From NCBI GenBank assembly GCA_024516155.1, contig JAJJXM010000008.1, positions 1 through 64,000 on the forward strand: a stretch of 64,000 nt of DNA, written 5' to 3'. The position numbers and the translations under genes are program-made. The notes beneath the pieces were generated by a model. That model ran no database searches, had not been told where the DNA came from, and saw only the letters and a list, made by a program, of their open reading frames with translations. Source of the stretch: Pyronema omphalodes. Its lineage: Eukaryota > Ascomycota > Pezizomycetes > Pezizales > Pyronemataceae. Shown here piece by piece: positions 17,162 through 28,344 of this stretch. How positions within the stretch are numbered: the first letter of the stretch is position 1; every line of letters begins with the position of its first letter.

Positions 17162-18702
17162 CTACAACAGACTGGCAGCAACCATACGGATCGTCTCCCA
17201 CAACGTGAACCGACAACGAACAGCACTCGATGCGCTGCTGAATAGCGCACACAACACAGCGGACATAATCCTGATACAAGAAATTCACAATACCGACATA
17301 ACATACGCCACCACACACCCATCGTTCACACTGGTCTTGCCACCGCGTGGGGATAGAACCACCAACAGAACAGCCGCCTCTGTGACCAGGACAAACCCAT
17401 ACCTCAGGGTTTCTCAGCGCACCGATATATGCGCGGATCCTGACCTCCAGGTCCTTGAGGTAGGCACCGACTTAATTCCTTCTTTCTTTCTTCTTAATAT
17501 GTACAACGAAAAACACCCCGAAAGCAATATTTATACCATCCCGAGAGCCCTCACCCCCCTCCCCCTTCCCCGCAGGTGCATCATCACAGGTGACCTCAAC
17601 GCTCACCATGCCCTGTGGAACTCCTCCACACGTTCCCCCATCCGCGCCACCGAAATAGTTAACCTCATCGAACAACGAGACTGGACCCTCGTGTCCGTCC
17701 CTGACACTCCCACCTACTACTACAACCAAGGCCGCAGTTCTTCCGTCCTCGACCTGACCCTAGCATCGCCCCACATGGCAGAGGAAACAATCAACTGGGC
17801 AATTGACGACGACAACGCTACGGGATCTGACCATGAAGTCATACGTTTCGAAGTGCACACAACCCACCCAGACGCTGAAACAACCCCCCCAACAAACCGT
17901 CTGAACTGGAAAAAGACGGATTGGGAGCTCTTCGCCGAAACCCTCCGTGCCTCGTGCTTAGCCCTCACACCATCATGGACACAATACCGCAACCACCCTA
18001 CCACAGACAACCTCGATGCGTGGGCGGAGTCAATACGTGATGCCATCCTTAATGCCGCGACTACGTCCACCCCCGTACTACAAGTGACCCCACAATCGAA
18101 GAGATGGTGGACCGCAGAAGTCACCGAGGCAAGGAAAAAGATGACCAAAGCAAGACGTAAGTGGAAATGCAAACGTGACGATAGATCCCACCTAAACTAC
18201 AAACAACACCGAAACGAATACCACAGGACCATTCGAACGGCGAAAGATGCAAAGTGGAAGGAATATCATTCCCAAGCCGAAGGACCCGATGTGTGGCAGG
18301 CGTTTAGGTACACCAACCCTCGGCGTGCTCAGCTAACACCAAACCTCCGCGCAATGATAAACGGCCAAGAAACAATCTGCAGCTCCTTCGACGCAAAGGT
18401 AGAGGCCTTCCAAAAGTTGTTTCCCCCGCCGCCGCCACCACCGCCTCCGTCCGTCCTCCCCCCGCGCCGCGAGTTGCAGTGGACAACCTTTACACCGACA
18501 GAGGTAGAAACAGCGATATTCTCCTCCTCGCCGACGAAGGCGCCCGGACCCGATGGGCTCACATTCGCCTGCCTGCGCCAAGCATACCTTGCCATCCCCA
18601 AACACATGAACAACCTCTACGCCACATTAGGGACGGTAGGCTACCATCCGCGATGCTGGCGCCAGGCCACCACAGTCATTATCGCCAAACCTAACAAGCC
18701 GG
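17154..18702 (+). pseudogene. LINE-C copy 1 ORF2, 5' part (endonuclease and start of RT)
   Basis: ATG at 17154 (MSSYNRLAATIRIVSHN). The endonuclease motifs are IRIVSHNVNR, ILIQEI, GDLNAHHALWNSS and GSDHEVIRF. The RT begins with KAPGPDGLTF. The frame is cut at 18702 after KPNKP by OG7 and resumes at 20699/20712. No other lesion is seen in this part. The product would be the LINE-C replicase, about 1306 aa in the uninterrupted copy at 28345-32265. Confidence 0.88.
18690..18702. repeat. Target-site duplication of OG7 (left copy)
   Basis: CCTAACAAGCCGG is repeated at 20699-20711. It lies in LINE-C ORF2 between the endonuclease and the RT core. Confidence 0.9.
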
Positions 18703-20698
18703 TTTATTTATTTATTTATTTATTAACTCATACACGCATTCAACCGTAAGGTTATGGCGGAATCTACAGTAAATACCAAATTAAGAAACCCGGGTGTTAG
18801 GCCGAGCTCTCACTGGGTATGCCCCAGAGCTTGTCGTTAGGGTGTGGGGTTGTAGACCCCCAAGTCTCGTTGTGCTTTTGTTCGTCAAGCGTCGTCTGTT
18901 CCAGGAGCCCTGTACGCTCGGAGGCCACCTCGCCGGTTCGTTCCCCCATTTCCTCCACCCTTCCCGTCCCATTTTTAACCATTTTTCCGCCTTTATTTCC
19001 CCCACAAGGCAAAAACAAAACCAAAGCAAAGTTAAACAGCCGCCGGGCCACCTGCGCCCCCACTCTCCTCCCCTCTCTCAACTCCTCCGCCGGTGTCTCC
19101 TGACTCTTTGCCCTTGGAAACACCCGGGCCCGCCCTGCCCCTCTTCTCCTCCCCTCTCTCCCCTTCTCCCTCCTTCTTTCTCAGCCTTCTCGCTGCCCCG
19201 CCTCGCCTCTCTCCCCTTCTTGTCGGTGGTGTTGTAAGTCCAAGATTGCCATTCCCAAGCACAATCTGGACGTTGATGCCTCCGCTCTTGACGACTTCTG
19301 CCCAAGTCTTCTTTGCGGAGGGGGTTGTCTGTCTGGGTTGGTGGGTATTCTTTCCCCTGCCACCAGTCTTCGTTGTAGGGGTCTTGCTGGGTGTCGCTGC
19401 CGTAGGTCTCGTCTCCTGCGCTTTCATCTTCTTCTTCTGCGTAGCCTTCGCCTCCACAGTCTTCCATCCGTTCGTCTCAGCAGGGGCAGTGCTTGGGGCG
19501 TCGGGTAGAGGTGTGTCCTGAGCAGATGAACTGTCAGGGTGAGGTTCCGGTGTCGCATCGGTTGACGTGATCGCGAGGAGAGGTAGGGGGGACATAGGCT
19601 TGAGGGCATCAAGCTTGTCCTGGGCGGCGGTAGTCGCATGTTTCGAGTGCATCAGGCTTCGCACCGGTGATGCAGCTCTCGGTTTGTGGTTGACCGGTGC
19701 TCTGGTCGTTGGTGAGGTGGGTTCGGTGTTCTGGTCGCTTCCCCTTCGCTTTCTCTTGCCAGGAGGGTTGCGGACAGCGTCCAGGACATCCTGAATGTCA
19801 TGTTGGACGACGGACAGTTGCATAGTCATCTCTTCCATCGCTGAGGAAGAGGCCGTGAGGTTCGGTGAGGGGGGCGCCGAAATGACTTGTTGCTGTTCGT
19901 CGATTTTCTTCGTCAGGGCGTCCACAGCAGCCTTGAGAGCTGCTGTTTCTGCCTGTGTAGAGTCGTATGCTGTGCGCAGCGTCGCGTTTTCGAAGAGCAG
20001 ATCGTTGAATTTCGTCATCATGACGTCGAATCTGCCGTGTATCGCATCGTTGTTGTTGCGCATGGATTCCTCGAGTGTATTGAAGCGTCGCTGTGTGTCC
20101 CGGTGGATCTGTTGTATCCCCAGGAAGCTGGCCCCATTGAGTTCGGCGTAGTTGTCATGGAACAGCTGATCCAGGGTGGCATAGGTGTCATCAGCTGCAA
20201 CTGCCTCATTAATCGCGGATACACACAAGCGGCGGTAGGTACTGAACCGGCTGTGTTCAGTTGTCGCTTGTAGCTGGTGTGTTGATGCCGAAGGAACTGG
20301 TGATCCTGCCAAGACCACGCTCTGGAAAGGTTTTCCAGCGAAGTTTCCATCAACTTCATCAACTATTCCATCTCTTCCATCAAAAGTAGGATTGGATCCA
20401 TCATGAGGAGGGTCGGCTAGAACATTGTACGCGTTTTCGGACCGTTTCGATCGTCGGGCGTTGTTTTGTCGTTGTTTTGGCGACATTTCGTGAGGTGGGG
20501 TAAGCCAAAACTCGTGAAAACTCTGATTTTGCGACAAAAGTCAACAAAACCAACGTAGAATTCCCTGAAAACTCAGAGAATAACGTAACAGAGTGCTGCG
20601 AATCCCAATCCGATGAGAAAACCGGGGGTTTCGGTGCTCGTTGTTGAGAATGCAGGGGGGGGGGTCGCCGTTGCCGTGTGGTGTCGATTGCTAACACC
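18703..20698 (-). mobile_element. OG7: orphan-Gag element, OG-B subfamily, full length
   Basis: Minus-strand copy with the 5' terminus at about 20684, an intact ORF, an OG-B 3' UTR and a (TAAA)n tail at 18703. The TSD is 13 bp. About 14 nt of filler (20685-20698) separate the 5' terminus from the right TSD. It inserted into LINE-C ORF2. Confidence 0.9.
19032..20486 (-). CDS. OG7 orphan-Gag protein, intact (484 aa)
   Basis: ATG at 20486. It shares the family layout: basic N-terminus, copy-variable segment (YRRLCVSAINEAVAADDTYATLDQ), coiled coil with RRFNTLEESMRNNNDAIHGRFD, KRKRR, the linker with TTRAPVNHKP typical of OG-B, TWAEVVKSGG, and a tail ending GGAGGPAAV. There is no frame break. The coiled-coil variant is the same as in OG5 and differs from OG4, OG9 and OG12. 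It is likely an RNP protein of a LINE-B-dependent element (inference). Confidence 0.85.
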   Translation of the reverse strand: MSPKQRQNNARRSKRSENAYNVLADPPHDGSNPTFDGRDGIVDEVDGNFAGKPFQSVVLAGSPVPSASTHQLQATTEHSRFSTYRRLCVSAINEAVAADDTYATLDQLFHDNYAELNGASFLGIQQIHRDTQRRFNTLEESMRNNNDAIHGRFDVMMTKFNDLLFENATLRTAYDSTQAETAALKAAVDALTKKIDEQQQVISAPPSPNLTASSSAMEEMTMQLSVVQHDIQDVLDAVRNPPGKRKRRGSDQNTEPTSPTTRAPVNHKPRAASPVRSLMHSKHATTAAQDKLDALKPMSPLPLLAITSTDATPEPHPDSSSAQDTPLPDAPSTAPAETNGWKTVEAKATQKKKMKAQETRPTAATPSKTPTTKTGGRGKNTHQPRQTTPSAKKTWAEVVKSGGINVQIVLGNGNLGLTTPPTRRGERRGGAARRLRKKEGEGERGEEKRGRAGPGVSKGKESGDTGGGVERGEESGGAGGPAAV

Positions 20699-23083
20699 CC
20701 TAACAAGCCGGATTACAGCAATCCAAAGGCATACCGTCCGATTGCGCTCCTAAACTGCCTTGGGAAGACCCTCGAAAAACTAATGGCCACTCGCCTAGGC
20801 ACGATGGCAGACTCTCACGACCTACTACATAGAGACCAAATAGGTGGACGCCCGCAGAGATCAGCAATTGACGCGGCGATGGCGCTGGTGCACGACGTCG
20901 AGATTGGGAAATCTCACGGAATGCTAACCTCTGCCCTCTTCCTCGATGTTCGTGGAGCGTTCGACAACGTCTCTGCTGACCGCCTCCAACAAACATTACG
21001 ACAGCTTGGGTGCCCGCGACCAGTAGTATCGTGGTGCCAGTCTTTCCTGGCAGATCGCACGATCGCTCTAGCGTTCGATGGGCGAACTGACACGCAACGC
21101 CCAGTGCAAACAGGCATCCCACAAGGTTCCCCTGCATCCCCCATACTTTTCTTATTATACCTGCGCCCATTATTCGACGAACTAGCACAGGTACACCCGT
21201 ACGCCTGGACACCTAGCTACATTGACGACGTAGCGATCGTCGTCCAGGGACGCACCAGAAAAGCGAACGCCCGCGCACTTGAGAACATCACGACAACAGC
21301 CTTTCGGTGGGCCGACGCAAACGCCGTTGCATTTGACGATGCCAAGTCAGAGCTCCTGCATTTCCACTGGGCACGCACCGATAGCATCACTGAGGAGGAA
21401 AAAGTTAAGTTACCAAACGATACAGTTATCACACCGGGAACACAAGGAGGAGAGAAGGATGTTGTGAGGTGGATAGGCCTGTATTTAGATAGGAAACTTA
21501 ACTTTAGAAAACATGTAGCTAGACGAGCAACCGCCGCGCAAAGAACTCTGAACGCACTGTGTAGGTTAGCACGGTACGAAACAGGTCTGTCCCCCGCTGC
21601 TACAAGACTAATCTACCAGGCGTGTGTCCGGTCGAGAGCAGACTACGGCGCAGAGATATGGTGGAACCAACAAAAAGACCTTGCCCGCACCCTCCAGAAT
21701 CAACAGAACACCGCCCTCCGCAGGATTCTCAACGCTTTCACCTCTACTCCGATCCTGGCCCTCCACAATGAATCCGCACTCCCTCCCGTCACAATACGTC
21801 TTGACAACCGCCAGCGGAAATACGCCCTGCGCACCCTTACCTTACCCGCTTCGCACCCTATCATCACACGCTGCCCCGTCTCGTTTCCCGCCCCGAGTAT
21901 CGATGATGCCTCCATCAACCCAGACACCGAGTACGACCACCCGTGGCACGTCCCAGGACAAGCCCCGTCCCGCCTCCTGCACGTCATCAGCACCCTCTCC
22001 CCGTGGGTCCAACCAAACGCCGAAATCGAGGACACCTCCCAAAACATCCCCGACGACGACCTCGCCGCTACATTAACGATCGACATCTCCTCCTCCCCGA
22101 AGTCTGACGCTGCCGACGACCACCTCCTCCTCCTCCACGCCCTTCGCCAACGATCGGATACTATCCTACTGTACACGGACGGCTCTCAACTTGACGGCAT
22201 AACAGGCGCCGGATACACCATCCCCCACGGGCTGCCACGACCTGTCAACTCCATAGTGCCCATGGGCGACAGAACAGAAGTCTTCGACGTGGAAGTTATG
22301 GCCATCCACGAAGGACTCCGGACATGCCTGACACATATTCGACGCAACGACCTATACGACAAACACATCCACGTTTTTACCGACAACCAGGCCGCGATAC
22401 GTCGAGCCTCTCACCTCGGTCGAGGCCCCGGCCAGGAGCTCGCCTGGGCCATCCACAACACCGCTCACGACCTTCGCACTTACGGTACCTCAATTACCAT
22501 TCACTGGGTCCCAGGACACACTAGCGTCCCCGGAAACGAAGCCGCCGACGAACTGGCCCGACAGGCGACAACAGTACCGCCACGCCGACAAATACCGATA
22601 TCCCTCACTTGGCTGCGCCGCCGCGCTCGAGAGAGGTACACCGAAGACTGGGCTACCTGGTTCACCTCTTTCCCCCGACCGTGCACGTACGCCGCCACAC
22701 ACCGCCGCAAAATGGACACTGCGTACACCGAAAACCCCCGCTGGATATCAACTGCAATCCTGGGTCTTCGCACCGGCCACGGGTACTTCCTCAACTGCTT
22801 GGCCCGCCCTCCATCCGACGCATACCCCTCCCGCAGCTGCAGCTGCCCAATCCATCCACCGCAGACGCCTCGACACCTCCTCCTGAACTGCCCCGGATTC
22901 CAGGCCGCTCGCTCCACACTCAGGAAGGACCTCAAACTCAGACAACACTCCCGGATCAACTTAAACACCATTCTGGACACCCCCTGCGGCACCAAGGCTC
23001 TTTCCACCTTTATCTCTGCAACCAAGGTTGCTACCTCGACCTGGGCACACTCCCGGCTAGAGAAGCCTCGCAGAAGGGGATAG
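20699..23083 (+). pseudogene. LINE-C ORF2, 3' part (RT, RNase H, knuckle)
   Basis: Continues PNKPDYSNPKAYRPIALLNCLGK, then LDVRGAFDNV, IPQGSPASPI, YIDDVAIVV, RNase H (YTDGSQLDGITGAG, EVFDVEVMAI, TDNQAAI, HWVPGHTSVPGNEAAD) and the knuckle CPIHPPQTPRHLLLNC, ending RRRG at 23081-23083. The RNase H catalytic Glu is present (FDVEV). The frame is open. The region around 22800 is where a mosaic of two LINE-C copies is suspected, so this part may derive from a second, inner LINE-C. Confidence 0.88.
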
Positions 23084-23175
23084 ACCCCTACCGCTGACTA
23101 CACTGACCACAGTACCTTAGGAACTTTCGCGCGCGCTGATTTTGCAGTGCTTTCTTACTTAGGATTTCTGTTTTG

Positions 23176-23206
<31 letters not shown>

Positions 23207-23920
23207 ACAAGAAAAAGGGGAAGGTAGAAGAGGGATAGGCGGAGAGAAAGGGAACGGGCACGCGGTGACGGGATCGGGCTGGGGTCGTTGCTTGGGTCTG
23301 CTTGGGGTTCGGGTGTTTTGAGTTTTCTTTTCTTTGTCTTTCAATTGTTTGTCTTACGGGTTGGAGTTGTTTTATGGTACGGCGGGTGAGAAGGGCACGG
23401 ATGGTGGAATGGTGCACGGGAAGGGAGATGACGGGGACGGCAGGCGAGAGAGGGCAGACGAGTTTCTTTTGTACTTTCCTTTGTTTGGGTGCGACAATGT
23501 TTTTCTTATGTTCGAAGGGCGGGAGGAGTGCGAGGAGTTGCGAAAGGAGAGAGAGGGGCGCGGGGAAGGGGCAGAGGAGGACGACGGGAGTTTTCTTTTT
23601 CTTTTGTACGCGGAGGAAACAAAGGCGGTAAAATGGCTAAACATGGGACGGGGAAGGGAGGAGGAAAGGGAGGAGCCCAGCGAGGCGGCCTCTGTGCAAG
23701 CTGGGCACTTGGAACATCAGACGCGCTTGGACAAGAAACCCCCGTAGTAACAGTGGGGACAGACCCCACAACCACAACGATCAAGAGGAGGAGACTGGTA
23801 GAGGTGGAGACTGGGTTTTTGCTTTTACATTTCTTTCTTCTTCTCTTTTGTATTTATCTGTCCCTTGTCATAACCTTCGGGTTGCAAACAAGTAATGAGA
23901 GAACAAACAAACAAACAAAC
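23084..23920 (+). other. LINE-C 3' UTR with internal poly(A), hairpins and (CAAA)n tail
   Basis: Just after the stop there is a long internal A run (about 23177-23204), then a purine-rich and T-rich UTR. From about 23605 (GGAGGAAACAAAGG) it matches OG-C 3' ends. Hairpins are GTGGGG-ACAGA-CCCCAC at 23753-23769 and AACC-TTCG-GGTT at 23872-23883, the latter with a C(UUCG)G tetraloop. The tail ends at 23920 and is followed by OG8, not by LINE-C target sequence. Confidence 0.8.
23872..23883 (+). promoter_or_regulatory. 3'-terminal UUCG hairpin (LINE-C / OG-C type)
   Basis: AACC-TTCG-GGTT lies about 25 nt before the (CAAA)n tail. The C(UUCG)G loop is a well-known extra-stable RNA tetraloop. It is present in every LINE-C and OG-C 3' end in the window, as expected for an RT-recognition element (inference). 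Confidence 0.65.
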
Positions 23921-25048
23921 GAAGACAACTACGCCGAACTCACTGGAGCCAGCTTCCTGGGGATACAACAGATCCACCAGGACACACAGCGTCGCTTCAA
24001 TACCCTCGATGACACCATACGCAACAACAGCGATGAGATGGGCCTCAGATTCGACGTCTTGATGACGAAATTCAACATTCTGACCGGCGAAAACACGAAG
24101 CTGCGCGCAGCCTACGACTCTACACAGGCAGAAACAGCAGCCCTCAAGGCTGCTGTGGACGCACTGACGAAGAAAATCGACGAACAGCAACAAGTCATTT
24201 CGGCGCCCCCCTCACCGAACCTCACGGCCTCTTCCTCAGCGATGGAAGAGATGACTATGCAACTGTCCGTCGTCCAACATGACATTCAGGATGTCCTGGA
24301 CGCTGTTCGCAACCCTCCTGGCAAGAGAAAGCGAAGGGGAAGCGACCAGAACACCGAACCCACCTCACCGACAAACAGAAGACCGGTGAACCACAAACCG
24401 AGAGCGGCATCACCGGTGCGAAGCCTGATGCACTCAAAACATGCGACTACCGCCGCCCAGGACAAGCTTGATGCCCTCAAGCCTATGTCCCCCCTACCTC
24501 TCCTCGCGATCACGTCAACCGATGCGACACCGGAACCTCACCCTGACAGTCCATCTGCTCAGGACACACCTCTACCCGACGCCCCAAGCACTGCCCCTGC
24601 TGAGACGAACGGATGGAAGACTGTGGAGGCGAAGGCTGCACAGAGGAAGAAGCAGAAAGCGCAGGAGACGACACCTACGGCAGCGCCACCCAGCAAGACC
24701 CCTACAACAAAGAATGGTGGACGGGGAAAGAACACCCACCAACCCAGAACGACAACACCCTCTGCAAAGAAGACTTGGGCAGAAGTCGTCAAGAGCGGAG
24801 GCATCAACGTCCAGATTGTGCTTGGGAATGGCAATCTTGGACTGACAACACCACCGACAAGAAGGGGGGAGAGGCGAGGGGGAGCAGCGAGGAGGCTGAG
24901 GAAGAAGGAAGGAGAAGGGGAGAGAGGGGAGGAGAAGAGGGGCAGGGCGGGCCCGGGTGTCTCAAAGGGCAAAGAGTCAGGAGACACCGGCGGAGGAGGG
25001 GAGAGAGGAGAGGAGAGTGGGGGCACGGGTGGCCCGGCGGCTGTTTAA
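23921..25048 (+). pseudogene. OG8 orphan-Gag ORF, 5'-truncated
   Basis: The frame is open from EDNYAEL through the coiled coil, KRKRR, linker, TWAEVVKSGG and Arg/Gly-rich tail to the stop at 25046-25048, but lacks about 110 N-terminal residues and an authentic start. The open frame continues upstream through LINE-C 3' UTR sequence; that fusion is read as accidental. Confidence 0.8.
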
Positions 25049-25380
25049 CTTTGCTTTGGTTTTGTTTTTGCTTTGTGGAGGAAATACAGGAGGAAAAATG
25101 GTTAAAAATGGGAGGGGCAGGGAGGAGGAAAGGGAGGAGCCCGGCGAGGCGGCCTCTGTGCAAGCAGGGCACTTGGAACATCAGACGCGCTTGGACAAAA
25201 AACCCCCGTAGTATACAGTGGGGACAGACCCCACAACCACAACGATCAAGAGGAGGAGACTGGTAGAGGTGGAGACTGGGTTTTTGCTTTTACATTTCTT
25301 TCTTCTTCTCTTTTGTATTTATCTGTCCCTTGTCATAACCTTCGGGTTGCAAACAAGTAATGAGAGAACAAACAAACAAA
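23921..25380 (+). mobile_element. OG8: orphan-Gag element (OG-C), 5' part missing
   Basis: OG sequence begins abruptly inside the ORF (EDNYAELTGASFLG) right after a LINE-C tail and runs to a complete OG-C 3' end and tail. Its right flank (25381) is LINE-C ORF2 C-terminus. No OG sequence lies on the left. The arrangement fits an OG inserted into an outer LINE-C, an inner LINE-C inserted into that OG, and a later deletion by recombination between the two direct LINE-C copies. Confidence 0.75.
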
Positions 25381-26491
25381 CCACCCTCCATCCGACGCAT
25401 ACCCCTCCCGCAGCTGCAGCTGCCCAATCCATCCACCGCAGACGCCTCGACACCTCCTCCTGAGCTGCCCCGACTTCCAGGCCGCTCGCTCCACACTCAG
25501 GAAGGACCTCAAACTCAGACAACACTCCCGGATCAACCTAAACACCATTCTGGACACCCCCTCCGGCACCAAGGCTCTTTCCACCTTTATCTCTGCAACC
25601 AAGGTTGCTACCTCGACCTGGGCACACTCCCGGCTAGAGAAGCCTCGCAGAAGGGGATAGACCCCTACCGCTGACTACACTGACCGCAGTACCTTAGGAA
25701 CTTTCGCGCGCGCTGATTTTGCAGTGCTTTCTTTCTTAGGATTTCTGTTGTGTAAAAAAAAAAAAAAAAAAAAAAGGGACAAGCAAAAAGGGGAAGGTAG
25801 AAGAGGGATAGGCGGAGAGATAGGGAACGGGCACGCGGTGACGGGATCGGGCTGGGGTCGTTGCTTGGGTCTGCTTGGGGTTCGGGTGTTCTGAGTTTTC
25901 TTTTCTTTGTCTTTCAATTGTTTGTCTTACGGGTTGGAGTTGTTTTATGGTACGGCGGGTGAGAAGGGAACGGATGGTGGAATGGTGCACAGGAAGGGAG
26001 ATGACGGGGACGGCAGGCGAGAGAGGGCAGACGAGTTTCTTTTGTACTTTCCTTTGTTTGGGTGCGACGATGTTTTTCTTATGTTCGAAGGGCGGGAGGA
26101 GTGCGAGGCGTTGCGAAAGGAGAGAGAGGGGCGCGGGGAAGGGGCAGAGGAGGACGACGGGAGTTACCTTTTTCTTTTGTACGCGGAGGAAACAAAGGCG
26201 GTAAAATGGCTAAACATGGGAAGGGGAAGGGAGGAGGAAAGGGAGGAGCCCGGCGAGGCGGCCTCTGTGCAAGCAGGGCACTTGGAACATCAGACGCGCT
26301 TGGACAAGAAACCCCCGTAGTAACAGTGGGGACTGACCCCACAACCACAACGATCAAGAGGAGGAGACTGGTAGAGGTGGAGACTGGGTTTTTGCTTTTA
26401 CATTTCTTTCTTCTTCTCTTTTGTATTTATCTGTCCCTTGTCATAACCTTCGGGTTGCAAACAAGTAATGAGAGAACAAACAAACAAACAA
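25381..26491 (+). mobile_element. Second LINE-C 3' end (outer copy)
   Basis: Starts in ORF2 near the C-terminal knuckle, continues through the stop at 25658-25660, an internal A run (about 25755-25775), the LINE-C 3' UTR and a (CAAA)n tail, and meets the distal TSD GCGCCACCCAGCAA at 26492-26505. It overlaps in content with 22811-23920 and is the true 3' end of the outer LINE-C insertion. Confidence 0.8.
25382..25660 (+). pseudogene. LINE-C ORF2 C-terminal 92 codons
   Basis: Reads HPPSDAYPSRSCSCPIHPPQ, the knuckle ending LLLSC, and ends RRRG, the same C-terminus as the other LINE-C copies, with a few substitutions (CPDFQ, DTPSG). It has no start of its own; it is a remnant produced by the OG8-associated rearrangement. 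Confidence 0.85.
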
Positions 26492-26493
26492 GC

Positions 26494-26507
26494 GCCACCC
26501 AGCAAGA
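26494..26507. repeat. Target-site duplication of OG9 (left copy)
   Basis: GCCACCCAGCAAGA is repeated at 37421-37434. It overlaps the right TSD of the LINE-C complex by 12 bp, so OG9 inserted essentially at the LINE-C/OG3 junction. Confidence 0.85.
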
Positions 26508-27484
26508 ACACCACACGGCAACGGCGACCCCCCCCCCTGCATTCTCCACAACGAGCACCGAAACCCCCGGTTCTCTCATCGGATTCGGATTCGCAGCACT
26601 CTGTTACGTTATTCTCTGAATTTTCAGGGAATTCTACGTTGTTTTTGTTGACTTTTGTCGCAAAATCAGAGTTTTCACGAGTTTTGGCTTACCCCACCTC
26701 ACGAAATGTCGCCAAAACAACGACAGAACAACGCCCAACGATCGAAACGGTCCGGAAACGCGTATAATGTTCTAGCCGACCTTCCTCATGATGGATCTAA
26801 TCCTACTTTCGATGGAAGAGATGGAAAAGTTGATGAAGTTGATGGAAACTTCGCTGGAAAACCCTTCCAGAGCGTGGTCTTGGCAGGATCACCAGTTCCT
26901 TCGGCTTCAACACACCAGCAACAAGCGACAACTGACCAAAGCCGGTTCAGTACATACCGTCGCAATATTGTATCTGCCATTAATCAGGCAGCCCTGGTTG
27001 ATGACAATTATGCCTCCCTTGACCAACTGTTTTATGACAGCTACCCCGAAGTCACTGGAGCCAGCTTCCTGGGGATACAACAGATCCACCAGGACACACA
27101 GCGTCGCTTCAATACCCTCGATGACACCATACGCAACAACAGCGATGCGATGCGCCTCAGATTCGACGTCATGATGACGAAATTCAACATTCTGATCGGC
27201 GAAAACACGAAGCTGCGCGCAGCCTACGACTCTACACAGGCAGAAACAGCAGCTCTCAAGGCTGCTGTGGACGCCCTGACGAGGAAAATCGACGAACAGC
27301 AACAAGTCATTTCGGCGCCCCCCTCACCGAACCTCACGGCCTCTTCCTCAGCGATGGAAGAGATGACTATGCAACTGTCCGTCGTCCAACATGACATTCA
27401 GGATGTCCTGGACGCTGTTCGCAACCCTCCTGGCAAGAGAAAGCGAAGGGGAAGCGACCAGAACACCGAACCCACCTCACCGAC

Positions 27485-27498
27485 AAACAGAAGACCGG
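27485..27498. repeat. Target-site duplication of LINE-C copy 3 (left copy)
   Basis: AAACAGAAGACCGG is repeated at 34417-34430, in the OG9 ORF. Confidence 0.9.
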
Positions 27499-28344
27499 TT
27501 TGTTTGTTTGTTTGTTCTCTCATTACTTGTTTGCAACCCGAAGGTTATGACAAGGGACAGATAAATACAAAAGAGAAGAAGAAAGAAATGTAAAAGCAAA
27601 AACCCAGTCTCCACCTCTACCAGTCTCCTCCTCTTGATCGTTGTGGTTGTGGGGTCTGTCCCCACTGTATACTACGGGGGTTTCTTGTCCAAGCGCGTCT
27701 GATGTTCCAAGTGCCCTGCTTGCACAGAGGCCGCCTCGCCGGGCTCCTCCCTTTCCTCCTCCCTTCCCCGTCCCATGTTTAGCCATTTTACCGCCTTTGT
27801 TTCCTCCGCGTGCAAAAGAAAAAGAAAAGGAAAAAAGAAAAACTCCCGTCGTCCTCCTCTGCCCCTTCCCCGCGCCCCTCTCTCTCCTTTCGCAACTCCT
27901 CGCACTCCTCCCGCCCTTCGAACATAAGAAAAACATTGTCGCACCCAAACAAAGGAAAGTACAAAAGAAACTCGTCTGCCCTCTCTCGCCTGCCGTCCCC
28001 GTCATCTCCCTTTCCGTGCACCATTCCACCATCCGTGCCCTTCTCACTCGCCGTACCATAAAACAACTCCAACCCGTAAGACAAACAATTGAAAGACAAA
28101 GAAAAGAAAACTCAAAACACCCGAACCCCAAGCAGACCCAAGCAACGACCCCAGCCCGATCCCGTCACCGCGTGCCCGTTCCCTTTCTCACCGTCTATCC
28201 CTCTTCTACCTTCCCCTCTTTCTTGTCCCTTTTTTTTTTTTTTTTTTTTAAACAAAACAGAAATCCTAAGTAAGAAAGCACTGCAAAATCAGCGCGCGCG
28301 AAAGTTCCTAAGGTACTGTGGTCAGTGTAGTCAGCGGTAGGGGT

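Larger units (their letters stand above)
3104..26491 (+). mobile_element. LINE-C copy 1 complex (net of later insertions)
   Basis: The LINE-C sequence lies in these pieces: 5' UTR and ORF1 start 3104-3781, ORF1 middle 13031-13857, ORF1 end and ORF2 start 16526-18702, ORF2 remainder and 3' UTR 20699-23920, and a second LINE-C 3' end 25381-26491. The 5' terminus (CACAGCAACCGCCGACC plus C tract) matches the 5' ends at 34380- and 60403-. Intervening blocks are LINE-B, OG4, OG5/OG6, OG7 and OG8, each but OG8 with its own TSD. Two LINE-C 3' ends with one set of outer TSDs suggest that two nested direct copies recombined. Confidence 0.8.

Noticed and set aside
23302..23747. Open frames in the LINE-C 3' UTR (repeated at 25875-26320 and on the minus strand at 47526-47971)
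   Set aside because: They are purine-rich low-complexity frames in several phases, without knuckles or catalytic motifs; conservation follows from recent copy age.
23489..25048. A 519-codon frame joining LINE-C 3' UTR sequence to the OG8 coiled coil
   Set aside because: It runs through a LINE tail and both hairpins; it is an accident of the junction at 23920/23921, not a domesticated fusion gene.
27499..27515. (TTTG)n, (CAAA)n, (TTTA)n and (TAAA)n blocks as independent microsatellites
   Set aside because: Each sits exactly at an element 3' end next to a TSD, so they are retrotransposon tails.
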